DNA of 64,000 bases from the NCBI GenBank assembly GCA_913778145.1, contig CAJYVI010000043.1:1-64000 (forward strand), in the 5' to 3' direction. This DNA comes from an uncultured Pseudocitrobacter sp. (lineage in GTDB: Bacteria; Pseudomonadota; Gammaproteobacteria; Enterobacterales; Enterobacteriaceae). The notes beneath the pieces were generated by a model that was not told the origin of the DNA, ran no database searches, and saw only the letters and a list, made by a program, of their open reading frames with translations. The position numbers and the translations under genes were made by a program. Shown here piece by piece: positions 18,374 through 26,997 of the stretch; the stretch's first letter is position 1; each line of letters starts with the position of its first letter.

Positions 18374-18832
18374 ATGGAAAAAAAACCAACGCGCATTAAA
18401 ACGCTGCTCACGCCGGGTGAAGTTGCAAAGCGTACCGGGGTCGCTGTCTCTGCGTTGCACTTCTATGAAAGCAAAGGGCTCATCCGCAGTCAGCGCAACG
18501 CGGGCAACCAGCGGCGATACAAACGTGACGTGCTGCGCTATGTGGCAATCATTAAAATCGCGCAGCGGCTGGGCATCCCGCTCGCCACGATCGGTGAGTC
18601 GCTGGGCGTGGTGCCGGAAGGGCATACGCTGGGGCAAAAAGACTGGAAACGCCTGACCACCCAGTGGCGTCAGGAGCTGGATAAACGCATTCACTCGATG
18701 GAAGCGCTGCGCGATCAGCTTGATGGCTGCATCGGCTGCGGCTGTATGTCGCTGCGTGACTGCCCGCTACGTAACCCTGGCGACAAGCTGGGGGAAGAAG
18801 GAACGGGCGCGCGCCTGCTGGAAGACGAATAA
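18374..18832 (+). CDS. soxR: Redox-sensing transcriptional regulator SoxR (MerR family)
   Basis: 152 residues. N-terminal MerR helix-turn-helix ([26 protein letters not shown]), a dimer helix, then the [2Fe-2S] cluster motif [12 protein letters not shown] with all four cysteines, and the tail [12 protein letters not shown]. Oxidation of the cluster by redox-cycling drugs switches on soxS. The start is supported by GAGGTAAAG upstream. Its 3' end is overlapped by the terminator of an antisense small RNA. Confidence 0.98.
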   Translation: MEKKPTRIKTLLTPGEVAKRTGVAVSALHFYESKGLIRSQRNAGNQRRYKRDVLRYVAIIKIAQRLGIPLATIGESLGVVPEGHTLGQKDWKRLTTQWRQELDKRIHSMEALRDQLDGCIGCGCMSLRDCPLRNPGDKLGEEGTGARLLEDE

Positions 18833-18973
18833 AAAACGAAAGCGCCACAACTGGGCGCTTTCGTATGTTCCGGTCTTTGTCTTTCGCTCTATCCCACTGG
18901 TTCATGGGAGGGTTTCCCCCGACATCAGCATCCCTCGGTCGAGCTACGGGTTGGAGGTTCCGGTTTGTGCTGA
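18829..18973 (-). ncRNA. sraL: Small RNA SraL (RyjA)
   Basis: On the minus strand, the stem CGAAAGCGCC/GGCGCTTTCG (18837-18863) is followed by TTTTTTATT. It is a good intrinsic terminator in this direction, whereas the plus strand lacks a T-run. A TAGACT -10 element (complement of 18981-18986) places the 5' end near 18973, giving about 145 nt. That agrees with the roughly 140-nt SraL/RyjA described from E. coli and Salmonella opposite the soxR end, where it is RpoS-dependent. I rely on position, length, strand and terminator rather than an alignment. Confidence 0.75.
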
Positions 18974-19095
18974 CACTTTAAGTCTACCTCTCCTCCCCCT
19001 GTTCGCCAGTCAGATTGACGCTTTTTTCGCCGCAATTTTTACGGGGATTGCCGTCTGTTCCTATAGTTAATTTGAACAAACCTGCGGAGAAAACC

Positions 19096-19764
19096 ATGTT
19101 AACCGTCCACCATCTGAATCAATCCCGCTCGCAGCGCGTACTCTGGGCGCTGGAAGAATTAAATCTGCCTTACCAGATTGTCCGTTATCAGCGCGGGGCC
19201 AACATGCTGGCACCTGATTCTTTGAAAAAAATTCATCCGCTGGGTAAATCGCCCATTGTTGAAGATAACGGACACGTTATCGCTGAATCCGGGGCGATTC
19301 TCGAATATCTCCAGGAAGTCGGCGATCCCGAAAGCCGCTTTAAACCGCAGGACATCGACGGCAAATTGCAGTATCGCTTCTGGCTGCATTACGCCGAAGG
19401 CTCGTTGATGTCGCTGATGATGATCAAGCTGGTTTTGCAGATGCTGGGCAAATCCCCGGTGCCGTTGGGGTTGCGCACGGTGGGGAAAGTGCTGGGAACG
19501 GGTGTCCAGAAAGCCTGGCTGAATAAGCAGATTGCCACCCATGCCGGGTTTATCGAGGCGCATCTTGCGAAAACGCCGTGGTTTGCGGGGGAAACGCTGA
19601 GCATGGCGGATATTCAGATGAGTTTTCCGCTGTTTGCGCTGCTTTCTCGCGGCGGGATCTCGTCTCTGCCCAATATCGCCGCATGGAAGGCGCGTGTGGA
19701 AGCGCGTCCGGCCTGGCAACAGGCGATTGAAAAGGGCGGTCCCTTTTCACTGCCAGGCGAGTAG
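19096..19764 (+). CDS. Glutathione S-transferase family protein
   Basis: 222 residues from MLTVHHLNQSRSQRVLWALEE, with GCGGAGA before the ATG. The N-terminal thioredoxin-like domain carries the SRSQRVLW catalytic-helix region and the glutathione-binding segment GKSPIVEDNGHVIAESGAILEYL. The C-terminal all-helical domain has FAGETLSMADIQMSFPL. K-12 has no gene here, but Salmonella has a GST-like gene after soxR as I recall. Cytosolic detoxification beside soxRS is plausible, but the substrate is unknown. Confidence 0.88.
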   Translation: MLTVHHLNQSRSQRVLWALEELNLPYQIVRYQRGANMLAPDSLKKIHPLGKSPIVEDNGHVIAESGAILEYLQEVGDPESRFKPQDIDGKLQYRFWLHYAEGSLMSLMMIKLVLQMLGKSPVPLGLRTVGKVLGTGVQKAWLNKQIATHAGFIEAHLAKTPWFAGETLSMADIQMSFPLFALLSRGGISSLPNIAAWKARVEARPAWQQAIEKGGPFSLPGE

Positions 19765-20178
19765 CGCCGATTTGCAACGAAATTGTTGTCGGATTGCGCA
19801 TGAACGATAACGTTTGCGCATAGGTTGGTGATTTCTTCATCGTCATAAGCGAAATTTAGCGAAATGACGTAAACATCAGTTGAAAATGGTGCCATAAAAA
19901 CCAGATAATCGTTTGCCTTTAAATTCTGACGCCTTCTTCTGGCATTTTTGACGTTTTATGCTTAGTCAAGCTGCCGGAGGCATCCAGAACATATCCATTC
20001 TGCACGTGCAGGGTGGAAGGTAACGCTCAACCGTTTTGTATGCGCGGAGTTAAACGTTTGCTTTTTTACGGCTCCCCTTTGCCGTGAGCTTTAAGCACAA
20101 GGAGATGACGTTTAGCTGGCAGTGGATTGTCCACCACGTGTACGGACGAATGATAAAAATTTTCAGGGGATGTTTTCT
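19765..20178. promoter_or_regulatory. Upstream region of ghxP with two candidate PurR sites
   Basis: No gene in 414 bases. Two PurR-like boxes (consensus ACGCAAACGTTTGCGT) are seen: ACGATAACGTTTGCGC at 19804-19819 and AGTTAAACGTTTGCTT at 20048-20063, each with about 12-13 of 16 matches and an intact CGTTTGC half. The second is near the likely promoter of ghxP, a purine-base permease gene that is PurR-controlled in E. coli as I recall. Confidence 0.55.
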
Positions 20179-21528
20179 ATGTCTACGCCTTCAGCGCGTA
20201 CCGGCGGTTCACTCGACGCCTGGTTTAAAATTTCTGCTCGTGGTAGCTCCGTTCGTCAGGAGATTGTCGCCGGTCTTACCACCTTCCTGGCGATGGTCTA
20301 TTCCGTCATCGTCGTGCCGGGGATGCTCGGCAAAGCGGGCTTCCCGCCGGCGGCGGTCTTCGTGGCGACCTGTCTGGTGGCGGGCGTCGGCTCTATCGTG
20401 ATGGGCCTGTGGGCGAACCTGCCGCTGGCCATTGGCTGCGCTATCTCACTGACCGCGTTCACCGCGTTCAGCCTGGTGCTGGGCCAGCAAATCAGCATTC
20501 CGGTTGCGCTCGGCGCGGTCTTCCTGATGGGGGTGCTGTTCACCATTATTTCTGCGACGGGCATCCGTAGCTGGATTTTGCGCAATTTGCCGCAGGGCAT
20601 CGCGCACGGCACCGGTATTGGTATCGGCCTGTTCCTGCTGCTGATTGCGGCCAACGGCGTCGGCCTGGTGATCAAGAACCCGCTGGACGGCTTGCCGGTT
20701 GCGCTGGGCCACTTCGCCAGCTTCCCGGTAATTATGTCATTGGTCGGCCTGGCGATGATCATCGGCCTCGAAAAAATGAAAGTGCCGGGCGGCATTCTGC
20801 TGACCATTATCGGTGTGTCGATTGTCGGCCTGATTTTTGACCCGAATGTACACTTCTCCGGTTTCTTCGCCATGCCTTCTCTGAGCGATGAAAACGGCAG
20901 TTCGCTGATTGGTAGCCTGGATATTATGGGCGCGCTCAACCCGGTTGTGCTGCCAAGCGTGTTGGCGCTGGTGATGACCGCTGTGTTCGACGCCACCGGC
21001 ACCATTCGTGCCGTCGCCGGGCAGGCTAACCTGCTGGATAAAGACGGGCAGATCATCAACGGCGGTAAAGCGCTGACGACCGATTCCCTGAGCAGCGTGT
21101 TCTCTGCATTCGTTGGCGCCGCGCCAGCCGCAGTGTACATCGAGTCTGCCGCAGGCACGGCGGCGGGCGGAAAAACGGGCTTAACGGCAATCACCGTTGG
21201 CGTCCTGTTCCTGCTGATCCTGTTCCTCTCTCCGCTTTCTTACCTGGTTCCGGCCTACGCCACCGCGCCGGCGCTGATGTACGTCGGCCTGCTGATGCTG
21301 AGCAATGTGGCGCGCATCGATTTCAACGACTTCGTTGATGCGATGTCTGGCCTGATTACCGCCGTGTTCATCGTGCTGACCTGTAACATCGTGACCGGCA
21401 TTATGATCGGTTTCGCCACGCTGGTTATTGGTCGCCTGGTATCAGGCGAATGGCGTAAGCTGAACATTGGTACCATCGTAATTGCGGTGGCGCTGGTGGC
21501 GTTTTACGCGGGCGGTTGGGCGATTTAA
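20179..21528 (+). CDS. ghxP: Guanine/hypoxanthine permease
   Basis: 449 residues from [18 protein letters not shown], the same as E. coli GhxP (YjcD). The upstream frame to 20122 is not conserved. It is a NCS2/AzgA-type proton symporter with about 12-14 membrane segments. Family motifs are [42 protein letters not shown], and [21 protein letters not shown], which carries the conserved acidic substrate-site residue. It imports guanine and hypoxanthine. A REP and a terminator follow. Confidence 0.96.
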   Translation: MSTPSARTGGSLDAWFKISARGSSVRQEIVAGLTTFLAMVYSVIVVPGMLGKAGFPPAAVFVATCLVAGVGSIVMGLWANLPLAIGCAISLTAFTAFSLVLGQQISIPVALGAVFLMGVLFTIISATGIRSWILRNLPQGIAHGTGIGIGLFLLLIAANGVGLVIKNPLDGLPVALGHFASFPVIMSLVGLAMIIGLEKMKVPGGILLTIIGVSIVGLIFDPNVHFSGFFAMPSLSDENGSSLIGSLDIMGALNPVVLPSVLALVMTAVFDATGTIRAVAGQANLLDKDGQIINGGKALTTDSLSSVFSAFVGAAPAAVYIESAAGTAAGGKTGLTAITVGVLFLLILFLSPLSYLVPAYATAPALMYVGLLMLSNVARIDFNDFVDAMSGLITAVFIVLTCNIVTGIMIGFATLVIGRLVSGEWRKLNIGTIVIAVALVAFYAGGWAI

Positions 21529-21535
21529 ATCGTCG

Positions 21536-21593
21536 GTAGGCCGGATAAGGCGAGAGCCGTCATCCGGCAACAAAGCGGCCTCACGGCCGCTTT
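21536..21593. terminator. REP element plus bidirectional terminator
   Basis: A REP unit (21536-21570) is followed by the perfect stem AAAGCGGCC/GGCCGCTTT (21572-21593). It separates convergent ghxP and the transketolase gene. Confidence 0.8.
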
Positions 21594-21606
21594 GTTCATC
21601 TCTGAA

Positions 21607-22560
21607 TTACAGCAGTTCCCTTGCCGCCGCGATAATATCATCACGCGTCAACCCATACTCCTGCTCCAGAAATTCCTGTGTGCCTACCTGACCATAGCGT
21701 TCTTTCACGCCCACGCGGCGCATCGGCACCGGGCAGGTTTCCACCAGGACTTCCGCCACCGCCGAGCCCAGCCCGTTATGAATGCTGTGGTTTTCGCAGG
21801 TGACAATTCGCCCGGTTTTCTCGGCATAGTTCTTCACCAGCATGCGGTCGATGGGCTTGAGCGTAAACATATCGATTACGGCGGCACTCACTCCTTCGGC
21901 AGAAAGCTTTTCCGCCGCTTCCAGCGCTTTCGCCACCATAATGCCGTTGGCGATCAACGTAATATCGTTCCCGTCGCGCAGAACGTTGCCTTTACCGATG
22001 GTGAATGTCGAGCCCGCCTGATAAACCGTTGGCGCCTGCTTGCGGATAGTACGTACCCAGTAGAAACCTTCCAGGGTGGCGAGTTGGCGCAGAATATCGT
22101 TAAACATCACTGCATCGGTGACTTCCAGCACCACGGAGTGCGCCAGCCCGCGCACGATGCCCATATCCTCAAACGACATATGCGTGCCGCCGTTGTGGCA
22201 GGCGGTGACGCCCGCGTCAGAGGCGATCACTTTGACGTTATTACGCTGATAATCCAGCGACATAAACAGCTGGTCGAAACAGCGGCGGCTGGCGAACGCA
22301 GTAAATGTGTGGACGAAGGGTTTTCGCCCGGTCAGCGCCAGCCCTGCCGCAGTGCCAATCACGTTGGCCTCCATGATCCCGCAGTTGATGACGTGCTGGG
22401 GGAATTCGCGCTGCACGCTATCCATCGCCATTGAGCTCATCAGGTCAGCTTCCAGCGCGATAATCTCGCTACCTGCGTTGACCTGTTCAGCGATAAACCC
22501 GGCGTAGACCTTACGCATTTCAACGGCGTCTTTCTCTCCCGCAGGTGCAACCTTAATCAT
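21607..22560 (-). CDS. Transketolase, C-terminal subunit (split type)
   Basis: 317 residues from MIKVAPAGEKDAVEMRKVYA. The ATG at 22560 overlaps the stop of the N-terminal subunit gene by eight bases (ATGATTAA). It holds the pyrimidine-binding and C-terminal domains: ADLMSSMAMDSVQREFPQHVINCGIMEANVIGTAAGLAL has the conserved catalytic glutamate, and ERYGQVGTQEFLEQEYGL lies near the C-terminus. With its partner it would form a TPP enzyme that moves a two-carbon ketol unit between sugar phosphates. As the last gene of a PTS operon it probably acts on the sugar phosphate the PTS makes. Confidence 0.88.
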   Translation of the reverse strand: MIKVAPAGEKDAVEMRKVYAGFIAEQVNAGSEIIALEADLMSSMAMDSVQREFPQHVINCGIMEANVIGTAAGLALTGRKPFVHTFTAFASRRCFDQLFMSLDYQRNNVKVIASDAGVTACHNGGTHMSFEDMGIVRGLAHSVVLEVTDAVMFNDILRQLATLEGFYWVRTIRKQAPTVYQAGSTFTIGKGNVLRDGNDITLIANGIMVAKALEAAEKLSAEGVSAAVIDMFTLKPIDRMLVKNYAEKTGRIVTCENHSIHNGLGSAVAEVLVETCPVPMRRVGVKERYGQVGTQEFLEQEYGLTRDDIIAAARELL

Positions 22561-23380
22561 ACGCGGCCTCCAGTTGGCGAATTGATTCATTCAGCGCCGC
22601 TCGCATTTCATCATTCAGGCGCAGATGGTGGGTGTTGCTCAGGCTTTCCAGATAAGGCACGCCTTGCCCTTTTACGCTATCGAGGATCACAATGCGTGGG
22701 CGATCGTTGCCACTCCGAACCGGGCGGCTGACGGCCTGAATAGCGGCAATATCGTCGCCTTTTACCGTTTGCACATCGAAACCGAAAGCATGGAATTTTT
22801 CCGCAAGATCGAAAGGTGCGATGATGTCGTCCAGTTCGCCGTCCAGTTGCTGCTTGTTCCAGTCGATAAAAACCAGCAGGTTGTTCAGTTTGTGATGGGC
22901 AATGAACTGGAATGCTTCCCAGCACTGGCCCTCGTTCAGCTCGCCGTCGCCGACGATGCAAAAAACGCGATTCGGGCGGCTGGCGAGTTTATGCGACAGC
23001 GCCATGCCCGCCGCGATGGATATCCCCTGGCCGAGCGAGCCGGTGGTGGCATCCACGCCGCGTGTTTTGAGCCGATCCGGGTGGCTTGGCAGGCGCGTGC
23101 CATTCTGGTTAAGCGTCGCCAGCTCCTCCATCGGGAAATAGCCCTTAATCGCCAGTGTGCTGTACAGCGCCGGGCCAGCATGCCCTTTGGAGAGCACAAA
23201 ATAGTCGCGCTGCGGCCAGTCTGGATCGGCCGGGTCGATGCGCATCACATCGCCATACAGCACCGCCAGCGTTTCAACCACCGACATGCTGCCGCCATAG
23301 TGGCCAAAACCGAGCTGGGTTAATGATTTCAGCGTGGCGACGCGAATATCACGCGCCAGTCTCTTCAGTTCATCACACAT
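22553..23380 (-). CDS. Transketolase, N-terminal subunit (split type)
   Basis: 275 residues. Holds the TPP pyrophosphate-binding domain: LSKGHAGPALYSTLAIKGYF, HPDRLKTRGVDATTGSLGQGISIAAGMA, and the GDG...N thiamin motif GDGELNEGQCWEAFQFIAHHKLNN followed by DWNKQQLDG. Start and stop overlap its neighbours (TAATG with the IIC gene, ATGATTAA with the C-terminal subunit), indicating tight translational coupling. Split transketolases occur in carbohydrate-specific operons, separate from the housekeeping tktA and tktB. Confidence 0.88.
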   Translation of the reverse strand: MCDELKRLARDIRVATLKSLTQLGFGHYGGSMSVVETLAVLYGDVMRIDPADPDWPQRDYFVLSKGHAGPALYSTLAIKGYFPMEELATLNQNGTRLPSHPDRLKTRGVDATTGSLGQGISIAAGMALSHKLASRPNRVFCIVGDGELNEGQCWEAFQFIAHHKLNNLLVFIDWNKQQLDGELDDIIAPFDLAEKFHAFGFDVQTVKGDDIAAIQAVSRPVRSGNDRPRIVILDSVKGQGVPYLESLSNTHHLRLNDEMRAALNESIRQLEAAYD

Positions 23381-24762
23381 TATGATTTTGCTCCTGTGTC
23401 TTGCTGCTGCGCGTTGGGTTTACTTTTCACGATGTTGTAGACCACCAGTAGCGCGAACAGCGCCACGACCAGGCCGGTAATCGCCATCGGTGAGAGGTAG
23501 CGCGCCAGGTTACCCATGATGATGCCGACGACGCCGAAATCCGCGTCGGAGAAGGTGGTATTCGCGAAGCCAATCGCGCCGAGCACTGGCAACAGCAATA
23601 CCGGAAGGAAGGTGATCAACAGGCCATTGGCAAATGCGCCGATCATCGCGCCGCGACGCCCGCCTGTGGCGTTACCAAATACGCCAGCGGTTGCGCCGGT
23701 GAAGAAGTGAGGCACGACGCCGGGCAGAATCAGTACCAGCTTGAACTGACCGAGCAGGAATAAACCGACCAGCCCGCCGAGGAAGCTGAACAGGAAACCA
23801 ATTAAAACCGCGTTAGGCGCATACGGATACACCACCGGGCAATCCAGCGCCGGGCGGGCGTTAGGCACCAGTTTTTCCGAGAAGCCGGTAAAGGCCGGGA
23901 CGATTTCCGCGAGGATTAACCGCACACCCTGTAGGATGATGAACACGCCCGCCGCAAAGGTGATGGCCTGGATGATGGAGTAAACCAGGTAGTTTTGCCC
24001 GCCGCTGAGCTGGGTTTCGACATATTCACGCCCGGCACTGACGGCCAGAATCATGTAAATAATGATCATGGTGAGCGAGATAGAGATCGAACTGTCGCGC
24101 AGGAAGCTCAGATTTTTCGGCAGATTCATCTCTTCGGTAGAGCGTGAACCTTTCCCGCACACGCTGCCAATCCAGCCCGAAAGCACGTAACCCAGCGTGC
24201 CGAAGTGACCAAACGCGATATCGTCAGTGCCGGTAATACGTTTCATGTAACGCTGTGCCAGCGCCGGGAAGAAGGCCATCACCAGCCCGAGAATCAGCGA
24301 ACCGGTAAAGACCAGACCAATGCCGTCGAAGCCTGCCACCGTCAAAATAACGCCGATCATGCACGCCATATAAAACGTATGGTGCCCGGTCAGGAAGATG
24401 TACTTCAGGCGCGTGAAGCGGGCAACGATGATATTGGCCACCATGCCGAAGGCCATGATGAGCGCCGTCGATGCACCATATTTTTCCAGCGCGATGGAGA
24501 CGATTGCTTCGTTGTTAGGAATGATGCCCTGAATGTTAAATGCATGCTCGAACATACCGCCGAGTGGATTCAGTGAACCCACCAGTACGGATGCGCCGCC
24601 GCCTAAAACAATAAAGCCGAGAATGGTTTTGATGGTGCCTTTCACCACATCAGAAAAGGATTTTTTCTGTGCCACGAGGCCAATTAAGGCAATTAACCCG
24701 ACCAGAACGGAAGGGACTTTAAGAATATCGACAACAAAATTTAGCGTTTCAAGGATAAACAT
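23380..24762 (-). CDS. PTS transporter EIIC, ascorbate (UlaA/SgaT) type
   Basis: 460-residue integral membrane permease. Many hydrophobic segments plus family motifs: IKTILGFIVLGGGASVLVGSLNPLGGMFEHAFNIQGIIPNNEA at the N-terminus, LTGHHTFYMACMIG, DDIAFGHFGTLGYVLSGWIG, and VVPHFFTGATAGVFGNATGGRRGAM. It belongs to the ascorbate-galactitol (AG) superfamily of IIC proteins. It would carry and phosphorylate the sugar with the separate IIA and IIB proteins encoded upstream. The true substrate is not known; ascorbate is unlikely because none of the ula catabolic enzymes is present. Confidence 0.9.
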   Translation of the reverse strand: MFILETLNFVVDILKVPSVLVGLIALIGLVAQKKSFSDVVKGTIKTILGFIVLGGGASVLVGSLNPLGGMFEHAFNIQGIIPNNEAIVSIALEKYGASTALIMAFGMVANIIVARFTRLKYIFLTGHHTFYMACMIGVILTVAGFDGIGLVFTGSLILGLVMAFFPALAQRYMKRITGTDDIAFGHFGTLGYVLSGWIGSVCGKGSRSTEEMNLPKNLSFLRDSSISISLTMIIIYMILAVSAGREYVETQLSGGQNYLVYSIIQAITFAAGVFIILQGVRLILAEIVPAFTGFSEKLVPNARPALDCPVVYPYAPNAVLIGFLFSFLGGLVGLFLLGQFKLVLILPGVVPHFFTGATAGVFGNATGGRRGAMIGAFANGLLITFLPVLLLPVLGAIGFANTTFSDADFGVVGIIMGNLARYLSPMAITGLVVALFALLVVYNIVKSKPNAQQQDTGAKS

Positions 24763-24784
24763 ATCCGCCTCGCTTTAATCAGGA

Positions 24785-25057
24785 TTATTGTGCCGAGAAA
24801 TAAGCGCGGAGCTTAGTTTCTAATTCATTAATATCGATAATGTTGTTTATGACGACGAGCTGACTTTCCGGCACGCTGGCGCTACTGGCAATATCTTTTG
24901 CCATCACAAAAAGATCGGCGGCGCCGGGTGTTGCCGAAGATAAATCTGAGTGCTCGACTTCTGCCTCAATATTTAATTTCTTCAGCACTTTTTTGATATT
25001 CATTTCCACCATAAAACTACTGCCCAAACCGGAGCCACAAATTGCCATTATTTTCAT
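24785..25057 (-). CDS. PTS EIIB component, ascorbate/lactose-type
   Basis: 90 residues from MKIMAICGSGLGSSFMVEMN, with GGTAAC before ATG 25057. The longer frame to 25093 lacks family sequence. The phosphorylated cysteine is Cys7 in the CGSGLGSS P-loop. Small single-domain IIB of the SgaB/GatB kind. It takes phosphate from IIA and passes it to the sugar bound by the IIC permease encoded 22 bases downstream. Confidence 0.9.
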   Translation of the reverse strand: MKIMAICGSGLGSSFMVEMNIKKVLKKLNIEAEVEHSDLSSATPGAADLFVMAKDIASSASVPESQLVVINNIIDINELETKLRAYFSAQ

Positions 25058-25138
25058 GGTTGTTACCTTTTTTTGAGTAGAGTACGGGCGCACGATGTCA
25101 TTGGAGATCGTGAGCGTTTAAATCGGAAAAAAATAAAA

Positions 25139-25582
25139 TCAGAAACGGGAAATAATGGTTTTAATCTCCTCTAATGTTTTCGCCTGATGAAGCAATGCGA
25201 GATCATCTTCGCTGGAAAAAAGCTCGGCAAGCGCAGAAATCATTTCAATATGGCTATGTTTATCGGGGGCCGCGAGCATGATAATCACATCGACCGGATC
25301 AAATTCATCCGCGCCGAATGCCACCCCGTGTTGTAATTTCAGTAATGACAATCCTATTGCGTGAGCACCTTCTTCCGGACGGGCGTGCGGCATTGCAAGG
25401 CCCGGCGCCAGGACGTAATAGGGGCCTAATTTTTGATGCTGCTGGATTATCGCCGTCACGTAGCCGGGTTCGATAACGCCCGACTCAAGCAGCGGTTGAG
25501 CGCAAATCTCCAGCGCCTGAGGCCAGCTTTCGACCTCGTTTTTAAGTGCAATGGTGGTGTCATTCAGCCATTGATTCAGCAC
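25139..25582 (-). CDS. PTS EIIA component, mannitol/fructose-ascorbate type
   Basis: 147 residues, started by GTG at 25582 (reads MLNQWLNDTTIALKNEV). AGGAGA lies 6 bases upstream; the ATG overlapping it (25584) is out of frame and stops after two codons. The active-site histidine is in PGLAMPHARPEEGA. LTP of the family is replaced but VDVIIMLAAPDKHSHIEMISALAELF is well kept. First gene of the operon IIA-IIB-IIC-TktN-TktC, with the twin operators directly upstream. Confidence 0.88.
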   Translation of the reverse strand: MLNQWLNDTTIALKNEVESWPQALEICAQPLLESGVIEPGYVTAIIQQHQKLGPYYVLAPGLAMPHARPEEGAHAIGLSLLKLQHGVAFGADEFDPVDVIIMLAAPDKHSHIEMISALAELFSSEDDLALLHQAKTLEEIKTIISRF

Positions 25583-25663
25583 ATGGACTCTCCTGCAACG
25601 GGTTGTGTGGAATGAGCAAACTTTATTCAACGGTGAAGTTGGTAACCGTGATGATCATCACAA

Positions 25664-25677
25664 AGATAGCGCTATCA
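25664..25677. promoter_or_regulatory. Operator O1 for the LacI-family regulator
   Basis: AGATAGCGCTATCA contains the perfect palindrome GATAGCGCTATC with a central GC, the LacI/GntR-type half-site pattern. It lies 82 bases upstream of the PTS operon start. The same core recurs 34 bases away. Confidence 0.8.
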
Positions 25678-25697
25678 AAATGTATCATTGGAAATTG

Positions 25698-25711
25698 TGA
25701 TAGCGCTATCA
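25698..25711. promoter_or_regulatory. Operator O2 for the LacI-family regulator
   Basis: Perfect 14-base palindrome TGATAGCGCTATCA. Centre-to-centre distance to O1 is 34 bases, about three helical turns, allowing cooperative binding on one face. It lies in the divergent region between the PTS operon and the regulator gene. Confidence 0.85.
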
Positions 25712-25827
25712 AATCGGGGCGCATCAATTCACAGCAAAATTGTGGATTTCCGGCGTATACTGCCCAACATATGAAGAAAAAATGATCGCTAACTCTCTAA
25801 TTACATAGCGTTTACTCAGGAATTCAA

Positions 25828-26847
25828 ATGTCGATAACCCGAAAACGACGCAGTACGGGAAAGGTTACCCTGGCCGATGTCGCCCAGCTGGCAGGGGTCG
25901 GAACGATGACTGTATCCAGGGCGCTGCGAACGCCCGAGGCGGTATCGGATAAGTTACGCGAGAAAATTGAAGCAGCCGTTCAGGAGCTTGGCTATGTGCC
26001 GAATCTGGCAGCCAGTGCGTTGGCTTCCGCCTCATCGTGGACGATCGCGATGGTCGTACCGCATCTTGGCGAATTTGGCTGCTCAGAGATGTTTGCGGGT
26101 CTACAGCAAGTGCTACAACCTGCGGGCTATCAAATCATGCTGGCGGAATCTCAGCATCAGCCGGAGCAGGAAGAAAAACTGCTGGAGACACTGCTGGCTT
26201 CCAATATCGCGGCGGCAGTGCTACTGAGCGTTGAACACAGCGAAAACGTGCGCAACTGGCTGCAAAATGCGTCTATTCCGGTGATGGAGATTGGCGCGGT
26301 GCGAGCCGATCCTATTGATATGAATATCGGCATTGATCATGCTGCTGCGATGTTTGAACTGACCGAGATGCTGATTACGCGCGGCTATCAAAACATCGGC
26401 TTACTTTGTGCTAATCAGGAAAAATGGGTGTTCCAACAGCATCTACAGGGCTGGTACAAGGCGATGTTGCGCCATCACCGCTCTGTGGACCGCGTCATTA
26501 ATGCGGCATCGCCGCCCACGTTTTCCACCGGTGCGGCGCAGCTTCCGGAATTTTTGCTGGCCTGGCCGGAACTGGACGCGCTGGTGTGTGAATCCGATGA
26601 ACTGGCCTGTGGCGTGTTGTACGAGTGCCAGCGGCGGCGTATCAAAGTTCCAGACGATTTGGCCGTGGTGGGATTTGGTAATAGCGATGTTAGCCGGGTG
26701 TGTCAGCCGCCTCTCACCACGATGTCTGTGCCGCATCGAAAAATCGGTGCTGATGCCGGAAAGGCGTTACTGGCGCGCCTAAGCGACAACGACTGGAGCC
26801 CGAAAGCGACGATTGCCTCACGGCTATGCCAGCGAGAAAGCTGTTAA
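25828..26847 (+). CDS. LacI-family transcriptional regulator (GntR/IdnR-like)
   Basis: 339 residues. N-terminal helix-turn-helix VTLADVAQLAGVGTMTVSRALRTPEAVSDKLREKI and hinge helix NLAASALASASS, then a periplasmic-binding-protein-like sensor domain (IAMVVPHLGEFGCSEMFAGLQ, CESDELACGVLYECQRR, VVGFGNSDVSRVCQPPLTTM). The pattern is nearest the gluconate regulators GntR and IdnR, and the GATAGCGCTATC palindromes upstream are of the type those bind. It most likely represses the divergent PTS-transketolase operon and itself, with a sugar phosphate as inducer. Confidence 0.9.
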   Translation: MSITRKRRSTGKVTLADVAQLAGVGTMTVSRALRTPEAVSDKLREKIEAAVQELGYVPNLAASALASASSWTIAMVVPHLGEFGCSEMFAGLQQVLQPAGYQIMLAESQHQPEQEEKLLETLLASNIAAAVLLSVEHSENVRNWLQNASIPVMEIGAVRADPIDMNIGIDHAAAMFELTEMLITRGYQNIGLLCANQEKWVFQQHLQGWYKAMLRHHRSVDRVINAASPPTFSTGAAQLPEFLLAWPELDALVCESDELACGVLYECQRRRIKVPDDLAVVGFGNSDVSRVCQPPLTTMSVPHRKIGADAGKALLARLSDNDWSPKATIASRLCQRESC

Positions 26848-26997
26848 CGATTTTTCGCATTTTTTTACCGGTTGATTTTTCATTTTAAGGATCCTCTCGT
26901 TTCCTTTTGCGTTACTCTGGTATGCGTATGATACAGAGGCATGACGCTTCATATTTTACGTTCTACATAATAAGACAACGCTGCAAACAGGGATCGC

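Noticed and set aside
20298..21194. 298-residue frame antisense to ghxP
   Set aside because: Shadow of a conserved permease gene, with no start signal or family content.
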